Shown here: one piece after another, positions 1 to 7,276 of the stretch
How positions within the stretch are numbered: the first letter of the stretch is position 1
How the letters are laid out: each line of letters begins with the position of its first letter
NCBI RefSeq assembly: GCF_007827595.1
Contig: NZ_VISR01000010.1
Location: 124,001 to 188,000, forward strand
Length of the DNA: 64,000 nucleotides
Origin: Streptomyces sp. BK340
GTDB lineage: Bacteria > Actinomycetota > Actinomycetes > Streptomycetales > Streptomycetaceae
Direction: 5' to 3'
The notes under the pieces: model-generated
What the model was told of the DNA's origin: nothing
Seen by the model: only the letters and a program-made list of their open reading frames with translations
The model's database searches: none
Translations under genes and position numbers: made by a program

Positions 1-228
1 GCCGAACTGGAAGTCCGAGAAGTCTCCGGTCCAGGCCTCGGGAAACAGATCCAGGTCGCGGGCCCAGGCTTCGAGCCGGCGGTCGATCTCGGCGGCCTTC
101 TCCGGGTCGGCGGGAACGGCCGGCTGGTAGCGCAGTCCGGGGATCACGCCGGTGCGCCGCGGCCGGCGCAGGCTCTGGGCGATGTTCGGCGGCCCGGGGA
201 GCGCGTAGGAGTGGGTGGGTGTGCTCAT
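1..228 (-). CDS. Terpene cyclase, N-terminal part (encapsulin cargo; 2-methylisoborneol-synthase-like)
   Basis: Only the first 76 codons are inside the window; the gene continues past base 1. The ATG at 228 is preceded by GGAG inside the 3' end of the shell gene. The visible protein has a short Pro/Arg-rich leader (about residues 1-28), then GLRYQPAVPADPEKAAEI and a DRRLEAWARDLDLFP stretch. That is the usual entry into the alpha-helical class I terpene synthase fold of actinobacterial 2-methylisoborneol synthases. The DDxxD and NSE metal motifs would lie outside the window. It starts 16 bases after the stop of the family 2B encapsulin gene, the known operon order for shell plus terpene-cyclase cargo, so encapsulation in the nanocompartment is expected. 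Which terpene it makes cannot be told from this fragment. Confidence 0.75.
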   Translation of the reverse strand, partial: MSTPTHSYALPGPPNIAQSLRRPRRTGVIPGLRYQPAVPADPEKAAEIDRRLEAWARDLDLFPEAWTGDFSDFQFG

Positions 229-244
229 GGCGTGCTCCAGGCCG

Positions 245-1687
245 TCAGCCGGCGGTCCGGCCGAGCTGGACGTTCTCCAGGATCCCGGCGGCATCGGGGA
301 CCAGGACGGCCAGCGAGTAGTAGGCGGTGACGAGGTATTTGATGATCGCGGCGGTGTCGATACCCATGAAGCGGACGTTCAGGCCCGGCTGGAACTCCTC
401 CGGGATACCGGTCTGGTAGAGGCCGATGACGCCCTGGTCGGCCTCGCCGGTGCGCAGCGCGATGATGCTGGTGGTGTGGTCGTCGCTGATCGGGATCTTG
501 CTGCACGGATAGATCGGGACACCGCGCCAGGCCGGGATCTCGTGCCCGTCGATGTTCGCGGAGGCGGGCATCAGACCGCGCCGGTTGCACTGCCGGAAGA
601 AGGCCGCGATCGCCTTCGGATGCGCCAGGAACACCTTGGTCTTGCGGCGCATGGAGAGCAGCTCGTCCATGTCGTCGGGCGTCGGCGGCCCGGTGAAGGA
701 GCTCATCCGCTGGCCGTAGTCGATGTTGTGCAGCAGCCCGAACTCGCGGTTGTTGACCAGCTCCCACTCCTGGCGCTCACGGATCTCCTCGACCGTGAGG
801 CGCAGCTGCTGCTGGGTCTGGTCCATCGGGCTGTTGTAGAGGTCGGCGACCCTGGTGTGCACCCGCAGCACGGTCTGGGTGAGTGACAACTCGTATTCAC
901 GAGGGGCGAGTTCGTAGTCCACGAAGCCGCCGGTCAGTGTCTGCTCGCCGACGTGGCCGGCCTGTACCGGCACTTCCGCCTCACCCTTGCGGTTCATCGG
1001 CCTGCGCTGCTGCTCGACGTACGCGCGGAGATGGGCGGCGAGGGACGGCACCCGCTCGGTGAACTCCTGGACGACGTCCCAGGACAGCGCCAGCACCACA
1101 CCGGCCGTCTCCGCCCGCACCGAGGTGAGCCACAACGGGTCGGACTGGCCGACCGCCTCGTCGCCCATCTGGTCGCCGTCCGTGACGACCCCGACGATCT
1201 CCTCCTGGCCGTACTTGCCGGCCGCGAACCGGGTGAACCGGCCGTGCACCACCAGGTACGCCTCCGTGACCGGCTGTCCGGCCTCGAACAGCACCTGGCC
1301 CGGGCGCACCTCCCGGGGCTGGAAGCGGGTGGCCATCTCCCGCAGCACGTCCAGGTCCGAGTACCCGCGCAGGATGGGCAGTTCGGTCAGTGTCTCGGGA
1401 ATGACCCGGATGTCGTCGGCGCCGTTCTGCTCGAAGTGCACGCGCCCGCGTCCGGTACGCAGCTGCAGACGGCGGTTGACCCGGTACGTGCCGCCCTTGA
1501 CGTCCACCCACGGCAGGGTCTTCAGCAGCCATCGCGAGGTGATGGCCTGCATCTGCGGTTCGGACTTGGTCGTGGTGGCGAGGTTGCGGGCCGCCCGCGT
1601 GCTCAGGCTGGTGAGCCGCCCGTCGGTCGGGGGCCCGGGATCGGGTTCGTCGACTGCGGAACCTGTGGCGATGTCCGGAGTGGACAC
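245..1687 (-). CDS. Family 2B encapsulin shell protein with cyclic-nucleotide-binding domain (EshA-like)
   Basis: 480-residue shell protein. A GTG start at 1687 is chosen because GCAGGAGG lies just upstream; the longer open frame to 1819 has no ribosome site. Residues about 1-100 form the N-arm and first part of the HK97-type shell fold. Residues about 105-225 are an inserted cNMP-binding domain (FQPREVRPGQVLFEAG, then GDQMGDEAVG). Residues about 255-480 complete the shell (LLHNIDYGQRMSSF, FLAHPKAIAAFFRQ). Length and order match EshA/SrEnc-type proteins of Streptomyces. The terpene cyclase follows 16 bases downstream in the same operon. Family knowledge says such shells self-assemble and hold the cyclase; whether this one binds a nucleotide is not shown by sequence. 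The 230 bases upstream (1688-1917) hold a perfect CGTGATCACG palindrome at 1863-1872, a possible regulator site. Confidence 0.9.
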   Translation of the reverse strand: MSTPDIATGSAVDEPDPGPPTDGRLTSLSTRAARNLATTTKSEPQMQAITSRWLLKTLPWVDVKGGTYRVNRRLQLRTGRGRVHFEQNGADDIRVIPETLTELPILRGYSDLDVLREMATRFQPREVRPGQVLFEAGQPVTEAYLVVHGRFTRFAAGKYGQEEIVGVVTDGDQMGDEAVGQSDPLWLTSVRAETAGVVLALSWDVVQEFTERVPSLAAHLRAYVEQQRRPMNRKGEAEVPVQAGHVGEQTLTGGFVDYELAPREYELSLTQTVLRVHTRVADLYNSPMDQTQQQLRLTVEEIRERQEWELVNNREFGLLHNIDYGQRMSSFTGPPTPDDMDELLSMRRKTKVFLAHPKAIAAFFRQCNRRGLMPASANIDGHEIPAWRGVPIYPCSKIPISDDHTTSIIALRTGEADQGVIGLYQTGIPEEFQPGLNVRFMGIDTAAIIKYLVTAYYSLAVLVPDAAGILENVQLGRTAG

Positions 1688-1917
1688 ATTCCCTCCTGCG
1701 GAGAGGCGAACGGGGGTGATGGGGATGGGTCGGTGGTGCGCGGGGTGCCGGTGCGCTCCGACCAGCCAAACAGGACGCGTGATCTTCGGGTACAGCGCGA
1801 AGGGGGCGCCTTTGATCAACAGTGGTGCACACCCGCCGTCGAGAGCGTTGCGAGTCGGTGTTCGTGATCACGCGCGTGAACTCTGCCTCCGCACGCGGTG
1901 AATCCTCACGTTTGCGC

Positions 1918-2955
1918 TCAGGAAAGATCGTTCACCAGCACGGCTGCCCCGTCGAAGCGTCCGGCCTTGAGGTCTTTCAGGGCCTGTGGCGCCCGCGACA
2001 GGGGATACGTGTGCGTCGTCGCGCGGACTTCGTGCAGCGCGGCCTTCTCCAGGAACTCGCGCCCGTCCGCGCGTGTGTTGGAGGTGACGCTGCGCAGTTC
2101 CTTCTCGTAGAAGAGGTCGGTCTCGTAGTGCAGCGGCGGTACGTCGCTCAGGTGGATGCCCGCCACGGACAGCACACCGCCGCGGTCCAGTGCCCGCAGC
2201 GCGACCGGGACCAGGTCGCCGACCGGCGCGAACAGGATCGCGCTGTCGAGGGGCTCCGGCGGCGGGTCGTACGCGTCGCGTGCCGAGGCGGCGCCCAGTT
2301 CGAGGGCCAGCTGCCGGGCGGCCGCGCCGCGCGTGAGGACGTGCACCGTGGCGCCCTCGGCGATGGCCACCTGCGCGCACAGATGCGCGCTGCCCCCGAA
2401 CCCGTACAGCCCGAGCCGGCCGCGCGGCGGCAGCGAGGCGCGTCGCAGCGCGCGGTAGCCGATGATCCCGGCGCACAGCAGTGGCGCCAGTGGCACGTCG
2501 TCGACCGCGCCCGGGAGCCGGTAGGCGAAGTCCGCCGGTACGGTCGTGTACTCGGCGTAGCCGCCGTCGGCGTCCCAGCCGGTGTACCGGGACCGCGGGC
2601 ACAGGTTCTCGGCGCCCCGCAGGCAGTACGCGCACGCGCCGTCGGTGTGCCGCAGCCAGGCCACGCCCACCCGGTCGCCCACGGTGAAACCCTCGACTCC
2701 CGTCCCGAACCCGGCGACCTCGCCCACCACCTCGTGTCCGGGGGTCACCCCCTGCCGGTGCACCGGCAGGTCCCCCTCGGTGACGTGCAGATCGGTGCGG
2801 CACACTCCGCAGGCGCGGACGTGGACCAGCAGCTCGTCGTCCCCGGGCACGGGCACCGGTCGCTCGACGAACCGGAGGGGATCCTCCTCCACCGGCGCGG
2901 GCCGGGTCAGCGACCACGCCCGCGTCGTCCCTGTCGTCGCCGTCAACTCCGACAT
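1918..2955 (-). CDS. Zinc-binding medium-chain alcohol dehydrogenase
   Basis: 345 residues, a full-length MDR alcohol dehydrogenase. The GroES-like domain carries the catalytic zinc ligands (C52 in CGVCRTDLH, then GHE around 73-75) and the structural zinc lobe (C108, C111, C119). The Rossmann domain has GFGGSAHLCAQVA, close to the GxGxxG dinucleotide site. Relatives normally have four structural cysteines (C-x2-C-x2-C-x7-C); here the first position looks like Asp within HTDGACAYC, so the structural zinc may be weaker or absent. It lies alone, divergent from the VOC gene and 230 bases upstream of the encapsulin gene on the same strand. The substrate is not predictable beyond alcohols or aldehydes with NAD(P). 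Confidence 0.85.
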   Translation of the reverse strand: MSELTATTGTTRAWSLTRPAPVEEDPLRFVERPVPVPGDDELLVHVRACGVCRTDLHVTEGDLPVHRQGVTPGHEVVGEVAGFGTGVEGFTVGDRVGVAWLRHTDGACAYCLRGAENLCPRSRYTGWDADGGYAEYTTVPADFAYRLPGAVDDVPLAPLLCAGIIGYRALRRASLPPRGRLGLYGFGGSAHLCAQVAIAEGATVHVLTRGAAARQLALELGAASARDAYDPPPEPLDSAILFAPVGDLVPVALRALDRGGVLSVAGIHLSDVPPLHYETDLFYEKELRSVTSNTRADGREFLEKAALHEVRATTHTYPLSRAPQALKDLKAGRFDGAAVLVNDLS

Positions 2956-3102
2956 TCCGCGCTCCGTCTCGCCGAAGCCCGCCGTCTCTCCGGGCTCCCC
3001 CGTCCAGTGTCGGGCAGGTTCACCCGTTCGGCGCGCGGGCCGACCCAGGGATGACTAGCGTGAGAATACGGACAATCCGCCTCACCGGAGAGGGCCGCGA
3101 CC

Positions 3103-3897
3103 ATGGCCGTGCAACCTGAGGGAACGCCCTGCTGGGCCGACGCGATGTTCACCGACGTCGAGGGCGCCAAGAAGTTCTACGGCGAGGTCCTCGGCTGGAC
3201 CTTCGGCGATGCGTCGTCGGAGTACGGCAACTACACACAGGCCTATGCGAACGGCAGGGCGGTGGCCGCGGTCGTACCGCCGATGCCCGGCCAGGAGGGG
3301 CAGTCGCAGTGGTGCCTGTACTTCGCGTCGCCGGACGCCGCGGCCACCGCGGCCAGGATCCGGGAGAGCGGCGGTGAAGTGCTGATGGAGCCGATGCAGG
3401 TCGGTGACTTCGGCACGATGTGTCTGGCTCTCGAGCCCAGCGGTGCCGTGTTCGGCGTGTGGCAGGCGGGTGTTCACGAGGGCTTCGAGGCGACGGCGGT
3501 GCCGGGCGCCTACACCTGGGCCGAGGTCTTCACCCGTGACCCCGACAAAACGGACACCTTCCTCACGGCCGTCTTCCCGTACGCGGCGAAGCAGCTCGAG
3601 GACGACGGGGTCGACTTCCGTGTCTTCAACCTCGGCGACGACACGGTCCTGGGCCGGATGCGGATGACCGACGAGTTCCCGCCCGAGATCCCGTCGTACA
3701 TCAACGTGTACTTCGGCGTCGACGACTGCGACGCGGCCGTGGCCCGGGCCACGAAGCTGGGCGGCATTCTGCGCTTCGGGCCCATGAGCAGCCCCTTCGG
3801 CCGGTTCGCGGCGCTCAGCGACCCGCAGGGCGCGAACTTCTCCGTGATCGACACCACGACGACCGAGGGTGACAGGCCCAGCTTCCAGGAGATCTGA
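3103..3897 (+). CDS. Two-domain VOC (glyoxalase/bleomycin-resistance-like) family protein
   Basis: 264 residues with an ATG start; GGAGAGGGCC upstream serves as the ribosome site. Two consecutive VOC beta-alpha-beta modules are visible. The first is about residues 8-120 (CWADAMFTDVEGAKKFYGEV to AVFGVWQAG). The second is about 130-255 (YTWAEVFTRDPDKTDTFL to DPQGANFSVIDTT). This layout is common in actinobacterial relatives of the Mycobacterium 27-kDa antigen Cfp30B. VOC proteins can be metal-dependent lyases, dioxygenases or drug-binding proteins, and nothing here fixes the substrate. It is monocistronic, 147 bases from the divergent alcohol dehydrogenase. Confidence 0.85.
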   Translation: MAVQPEGTPCWADAMFTDVEGAKKFYGEVLGWTFGDASSEYGNYTQAYANGRAVAAVVPPMPGQEGQSQWCLYFASPDAAATAARIRESGGEVLMEPMQVGDFGTMCLALEPSGAVFGVWQAGVHEGFEATAVPGAYTWAEVFTRDPDKTDTFLTAVFPYAAKQLEDDGVDFRVFNLGDDTVLGRMRMTDEFPPEIPSYINVYFGVDDCDAAVARATKLGGILRFGPMSSPFGRFAALSDPQGANFSVIDTTTTEGDRPSFQEI

Positions 3898-3953
3898 CCA
3901 GGTCCTGACCAGGTACGAGCGGCGGCCGGCGCGGCCATGGCATGATCGACCGC

Positions 3954-4634
3954 ATGCGTGAACGTGTGGTGGCCGCGTGCGACGGGGCTTCGAAGGGAAA
4001 CCCCGGACCGGCCGGATGGGCATGGGTGGTCTCGGACGACGAGCGGACCCCGGCCCGCTGGGAGGCGGGCCCGCTCGGCCGGGCCACCAACAACGTCGCC
4101 GAACTGACCGCGCTGGAGCGCCTGCTGACGGCCGTCGAACCGGACGTGCCGCTGGAGATCCGCATGGACTCTCAGTACGCGATGAAGGCGGTCACCACCT
4201 GGCTGCCCGGCTGGAAGCGCAACGGCTGGAAGACGGCCGCCGGAAAGCCGGTCGCCAACCAGGAGCTGGTGGTCCGCATCGACGAGCTGCTCGACGGCCG
4301 CTCGGTCGAGTTCCGCTACGTGCCCGCCCACCAGGTCGACGGCGACCCGCTGAACGACTTCGCCGACCGGGCCGCCAGCCAGGCCGCCTCGGTCCAGGAG
4401 GAGGCCGGCAGTGCCCTCGGCTCCCCGGAGCCGCCCCCGTCGCCCGACACCCCCAAGGCAGCCGCCCCGCGCCGCAAGGCGCCCCGCCGGACCGACGGCG
4501 GAGCGTCCTCGCGCACCATCAAGGCGAAGTTCCCCGGCCGCTGCCTGTGCGGCCGCAGCTACGCGGCCGGCGAGTCCATCGCCAAGAACGCGCAGGGCTG
4601 GGGTCACCCGGAGTGCCGTACCGCCGAGGCCTGA
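3954..4634 (+). CDS. rnhA: Ribonuclease HI with C-terminal tail
   Basis: 226 residues from ATG 3954; an in-frame ATG at 3942 is possible, and neither start has a good ribosome site. Residues 1-145 are an RNase H1 fold with the motif DGASKGNPG. The catalytic carboxylates fall at D10, E50, D72 and D138. The usual His-loop is present as HQVDGDPLND. It would cut the RNA strand of RNA/DNA hybrids, and Mg2+ dependence is known for the family. After a Pro/Ala/Lys-rich linker (about 150-185), a C-terminal module contains CLCGRSYAAGES and GWGHPEC. This Cys/His cluster suggests a small metal-binding or nucleic-acid-binding domain, as in other Streptomyces RNases HI. Its TGA stop directly abuts the stop of the convergent melC2. 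Confidence 0.88.
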   Translation: MRERVVAACDGASKGNPGPAGWAWVVSDDERTPARWEAGPLGRATNNVAELTALERLLTAVEPDVPLEIRMDSQYAMKAVTTWLPGWKRNGWKTAAGKPVANQELVVRIDELLDGRSVEFRYVPAHQVDGDPLNDFADRAASQAASVQEEAGSALGSPEPPPSPDTPKAAAPRRKAPRRTDGGASSRTIKAKFPGRCLCGRSYAAGESIAKNAQGWGHPECRTAEA

Positions 4635-5456
4635 TCAGCTGTCGAACGTGTAGAACTTCGTGTGGTCCAGCAGGTCCGACGGGCGCACGTTGTTCCACGG
4701 CTTCATCGTGTCGTTCAGGTCGACGACGTCGGGCGTCCCGCCGGTCGGCACGTAGGCGGAGTCCGGGTGCCGGCGCTGCCACTCGGCCCACAGCTTGTCG
4801 ACGTAGGCATGGTGCAGCCAGAACACCGGGTCGTTGGGGGAGACCCCGGTGGCCATCTGCCCGCCGACCCACACGTGGACCCGGTTGTGCAGATTGACCC
4901 CGCGCCAGCCCTCGAGGTTGTTGCGGAAGCCGTCGGAGGAGCTGTTGTACGGCGCCGCGTCGTACGTCGACATGGCCAGCACGGACTCCACCTCCGCGCC
5001 CGTCGGCAGCTCACGCACGGCCGTGCCGAGCGACCGGCGCAGGAACGTACGGCCGTCCACGCGGATGCTCATCGGCCAGTTGCCGGTGGACCCGGCGAAC
5101 GGGCCGTCCATCACCCGGCCGTCGCTGCTGCGCCCGGTGCCGCCGAGGAAGTCCGGCGCCCACAGCGAGGCGCGTACGGTGCGGTCGGTGCTCCAGTCCC
5201 AGTACGGCAGGGCGACCGAGGAGTCGACCGCCTGCAGGGCCTGCTCGAAGTCGAGCAGGAATCTGCGGTGCCAGGGCAGGAAGGACGGGGAGCGGTGGCC
5301 GGTCCGTTCACCGCTGTCGGTGTCGGCCATTATGAAGCCGTTGTGCGTGCGGACGAACTCGTCGTAGCGCCCGCTGCGCTTCAGTTCGAGGACGGCGTTG
5401 ACGAAACGGCGCTTCTCGTCGGCGGTCAGAGTGGCCTGGTTCTTGCGAACGGTCAT
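4635..5456 (-). CDS. melC2: Tyrosinase
   Basis: 273 residues, the normal size of Streptomyces tyrosinases. ATG 5456 starts MTVRKNQATLTADEK. Type-3 copper ligands are visible: CuA H38, H54 (GHRSPSFLPWH) and H63; CuB in NLHNRVHVW and WLHHAYVDK. It oxidises tyrosine and L-DOPA to dopaquinone for melanin. It has no signal peptide of its own and is known to be exported by Tat together with its chaperone MelC1, encoded 34 bases upstream. The open frame extends to 5546 but the classic MelC2 start is clear. Its TGA shares the palindrome CTGATCAG with the stop of the convergent RNase H gene, leaving no intergenic DNA. Confidence 0.95.
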   Translation of the reverse strand: MTVRKNQATLTADEKRRFVNAVLELKRSGRYDEFVRTHNGFIMADTDSGERTGHRSPSFLPWHRRFLLDFEQALQAVDSSVALPYWDWSTDRTVRASLWAPDFLGGTGRSSDGRVMDGPFAGSTGNWPMSIRVDGRTFLRRSLGTAVRELPTGAEVESVLAMSTYDAAPYNSSSDGFRNNLEGWRGVNLHNRVHVWVGGQMATGVSPNDPVFWLHHAYVDKLWAEWQRRHPDSAYVPTGGTPDVVDLNDTMKPWNNVRPSDLLDHTKFYTFDS

Positions 5457-5490
5457 GTGCGTGGTGCTCCGGTTGTCCTGGCGGGGGCGG

Positions 5491-5865
5491 TCAGTTGGCG
5501 GGGAACGGCAGCAGCGGGGCGCCCTGCAGCTCGTCCACCGCGGCACGGGCGGCGGCGCGCGGCGTGGGCACCGGGTCGTAGTGGCTGACGACGCTGATCC
5601 AGCTGCCGTCCGCGTTCCGCATCACGTGCAGCTCCACCCCGTCGACGAACACGGAGTAGCCGCCGCCGTGTTCGTGGTGGTGACCGCCCATGCTCATCGG
5701 ACGGCCCTGTATCCGGCGGCCCTTGTAGACCTCGTCGAAGGAATCCGGTGCGCCGTGCGGGTGTTCGGCGGCCGAGGCGCCGGGTGCGACGAGCGCGGCG
5801 GCCGAGGCCGTTGCGGCCAGGGCGGCCGCCGCGGTGAGCGCGCGGCGCCGGGTGATTTCGGGCAT
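5491..5865 (-). CDS. melC1: Tyrosinase cofactor (copper chaperone) MelC1
   Basis: 124 residues; ATG 5865 lies six bases after AGGAGG. A Tat-type signal (TRRRAL followed by a long Ala-rich hydrophobic run, about residues 5-30) ends near GASAA. The mature part has the His-rich copper-donating loop GGHHHEHGGG (about 60-69) and SHYDPVPTP. Y96 there corresponds by motif to the caddie tyrosine that plugs the tyrosinase active site in studied MelC1 proteins. It delivers Cu(II) to MelC2, escorts it through Tat and then dissociates. First gene of the melC1-melC2 operon. Confidence 0.93.
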   Translation of the reverse strand: MPEITRRRALTAAAALAATASAAALVAPGASAAEHPHGAPDSFDEVYKGRRIQGRPMSMGGHHHEHGGGYSVFVDGVELHVMRNADGSWISVVSHYDPVPTPRAAARAAVDELQGAPLLPFPAN

Positions 5866-6215
5866 GCGTGTCCTCCTGTGGGGGAGTTCGAGTGGTGACT
5901 CCGCATGCCTACCTGGCCGCCCGGGAGGGGAAGAAATCACCCGGAACCGGTTGGCTGCGATCCGGACAATTGGTCACATGTCGTGGAAGATTGAACAAAG
6001 ATGATCTTGCTGCGGGGATGGGCTCCTCTGCTGCGGAACGGGGAATTCCTTGCCGGGACGTCCCGGAATCCGGTGATCTTTCTCGTTCGCGATCCGTCCG
6101 AGTGGCGCGGGTCACCGCGCCAGACTGACGCGATCCGGAAGTCCGGCCGTACCCTTCAATCCCGCTACCCTGCGGTGCCGTTCAGTCACGAGTGGTGATC
6201 GTCAGGGGTGTGTGC
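5866..6215. other. Intergenic region upstream of melC operon, with a perfect palindrome
   Basis: 350 bases without a credible gene; short open frames here have poor codon bias. It must hold the leftward melC promoter. The most striking element is a perfect 14-bp palindrome CCGGGACGTCCCGG at 6053-6066. An 8-bp palindrome GGAATTCC lies at 6042-6049. No confident -35/-10 pair was assigned. Confidence 0.6.
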
Positions 6216-7176
6216 GTGAAGGTCGTCCGTGTCGGAGGCGGGCCCGCGGGCCTGTACCTCGCCATCCTGCTCAAGCGGCAGAACCCCGCCCACGACATCA
6301 CCGTCCACGAGCGAGGTCACGGCTCCCGACCTGCCCGGGGCGGACCTGGTCGTGGCGGCCGACGGCGTCCACAGCGCACTGCGCACCCGCCACGCCGACC
6401 ACTTCGGCACGCAGCTCGCGGAGGGCCGCAACCACTACCTCTGGCTCGGTACCACCAAGGTCTTCGACGCCTTCACCTTCGCCTTCGTGGAGACCGGGCA
6501 CGGCTGGATCTGGTGCTACGGCTACGGCTACAGAGGCGAACACAGCACCTGCGTCATGGAGTGCGCCCCGCAGACCCTCACCGGCCTCGGCCTGGACCGG
6601 GCGGACGGGGGCGAGGGGCTCGCGCTGCTGGAGAAGCTCTTCTGCCACATCCTCGACGGCCACCCCCTCATCGCCGGCCGTGGCGCCCCCTGGCCGACCT
6701 TCCGCACCCTCACCAACCGCACCTGGCACCGCGGCAACCTCGTCCTGCTCGGCGACGCCGCCCACACCACCCGCTACTCCATCGGCGCGGGCACCACCCT
6801 CGCCCTGGAGGACGCCCTGTGCCTCGCCGCCGCCCTGGGCGAGCACACGACCCTCCCCGAGGCGCTCGCCGCCTACGAACGGCAGCGCAGGTCCGAACTG
6901 CTCTGCGCGCGGAGCGCCGCCCGCTGCAGCGCCCGGTGGTACGAGAACCTGCCCCGCTACATCCACCTGCCCCCGCACCGCATGTTCGCCCTGCTCGGCC
7001 AGCGCCACTCCCCGCTGCTGCCGTACGTCCCGCCGCAGCTCTACTACGGCATCGACAAGGCGGCAGGGCGGCTGGAAGTCCTGCGCAGGTTCAAGCGCTG
7101 GCTGGGCCCCAGGGCGGCCCGCGCCCTGCACGCCAGGGCGACGGCGCACCGGGGCCGGCGCACCCCGCTCAGCTGA
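6216..7176 (+). pseudogene. FAD-dependent monooxygenase, internally deleted and frameshifted
   Basis: The first about 34 codons (from GTG 6216) encode a textbook Rossmann FAD-binding start, VRVGGGPAGLYLAILLKR, ending in TVHER. At about 6312-6317 the reading frame changes. The sequence resumes at LPGADLVVAADGVHSALR, which in aromatic hydroxylases normally comes some 75-80 residues later. From there the frame is intact to 7176, including the second FAD motif LLGDAAHTTRYSIGAGT and a normal C-terminus. About 80 codons carrying the rest of the nucleotide fold are therefore missing and the two halves are out of frame, so the gene should be dead. The high GC3 of both halves suggests recent loss. Confidence 0.88.
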
Positions 7177-7207
7177 CGGGCGGCCGCGGTGTGGGGTGAA
7201 ATCTTGG

Positions 7208-7248
7208 GTGAATGGCCATTCACTCGATAAGGTGAATTCCTATTCACC
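7208..7248. promoter_or_regulatory. Two tandem TetR-type operators upstream of the MFS/tetR operon
   Basis: Site 1 is a perfect 16-bp palindrome GTGAATGGCCATTCAC at 7208-7223. Site 2 is GGTGAAT-TCCT-ATTCACC at 7231-7248, with perfect 7-bp arms. Both use the half-site GTGAAT and their centres are 24 bp apart. They lie 29-69 bases before the exporter start. The TetR gene at the end of this operon is the obvious candidate ligand-responsive repressor. Confidence 0.8.
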
Positions 7249-7276
7249 GTTCAGTCCGACGTTCCCAGGAGCGCCC

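Noticed and set aside
3894..3914. Direct repeat CTGACCAGGT after the VOC gene
   Set aside because: Two 10-bp copies only, with no hairpin or conserved spacing; probably chance.
6212..7276. Upstream extension of the MFS exporter frame to 6212
   Set aside because: The exporter starts at 7277 behind operators and a ribosome site; the upstream part is a shadow of the monooxygenase pseudogene.
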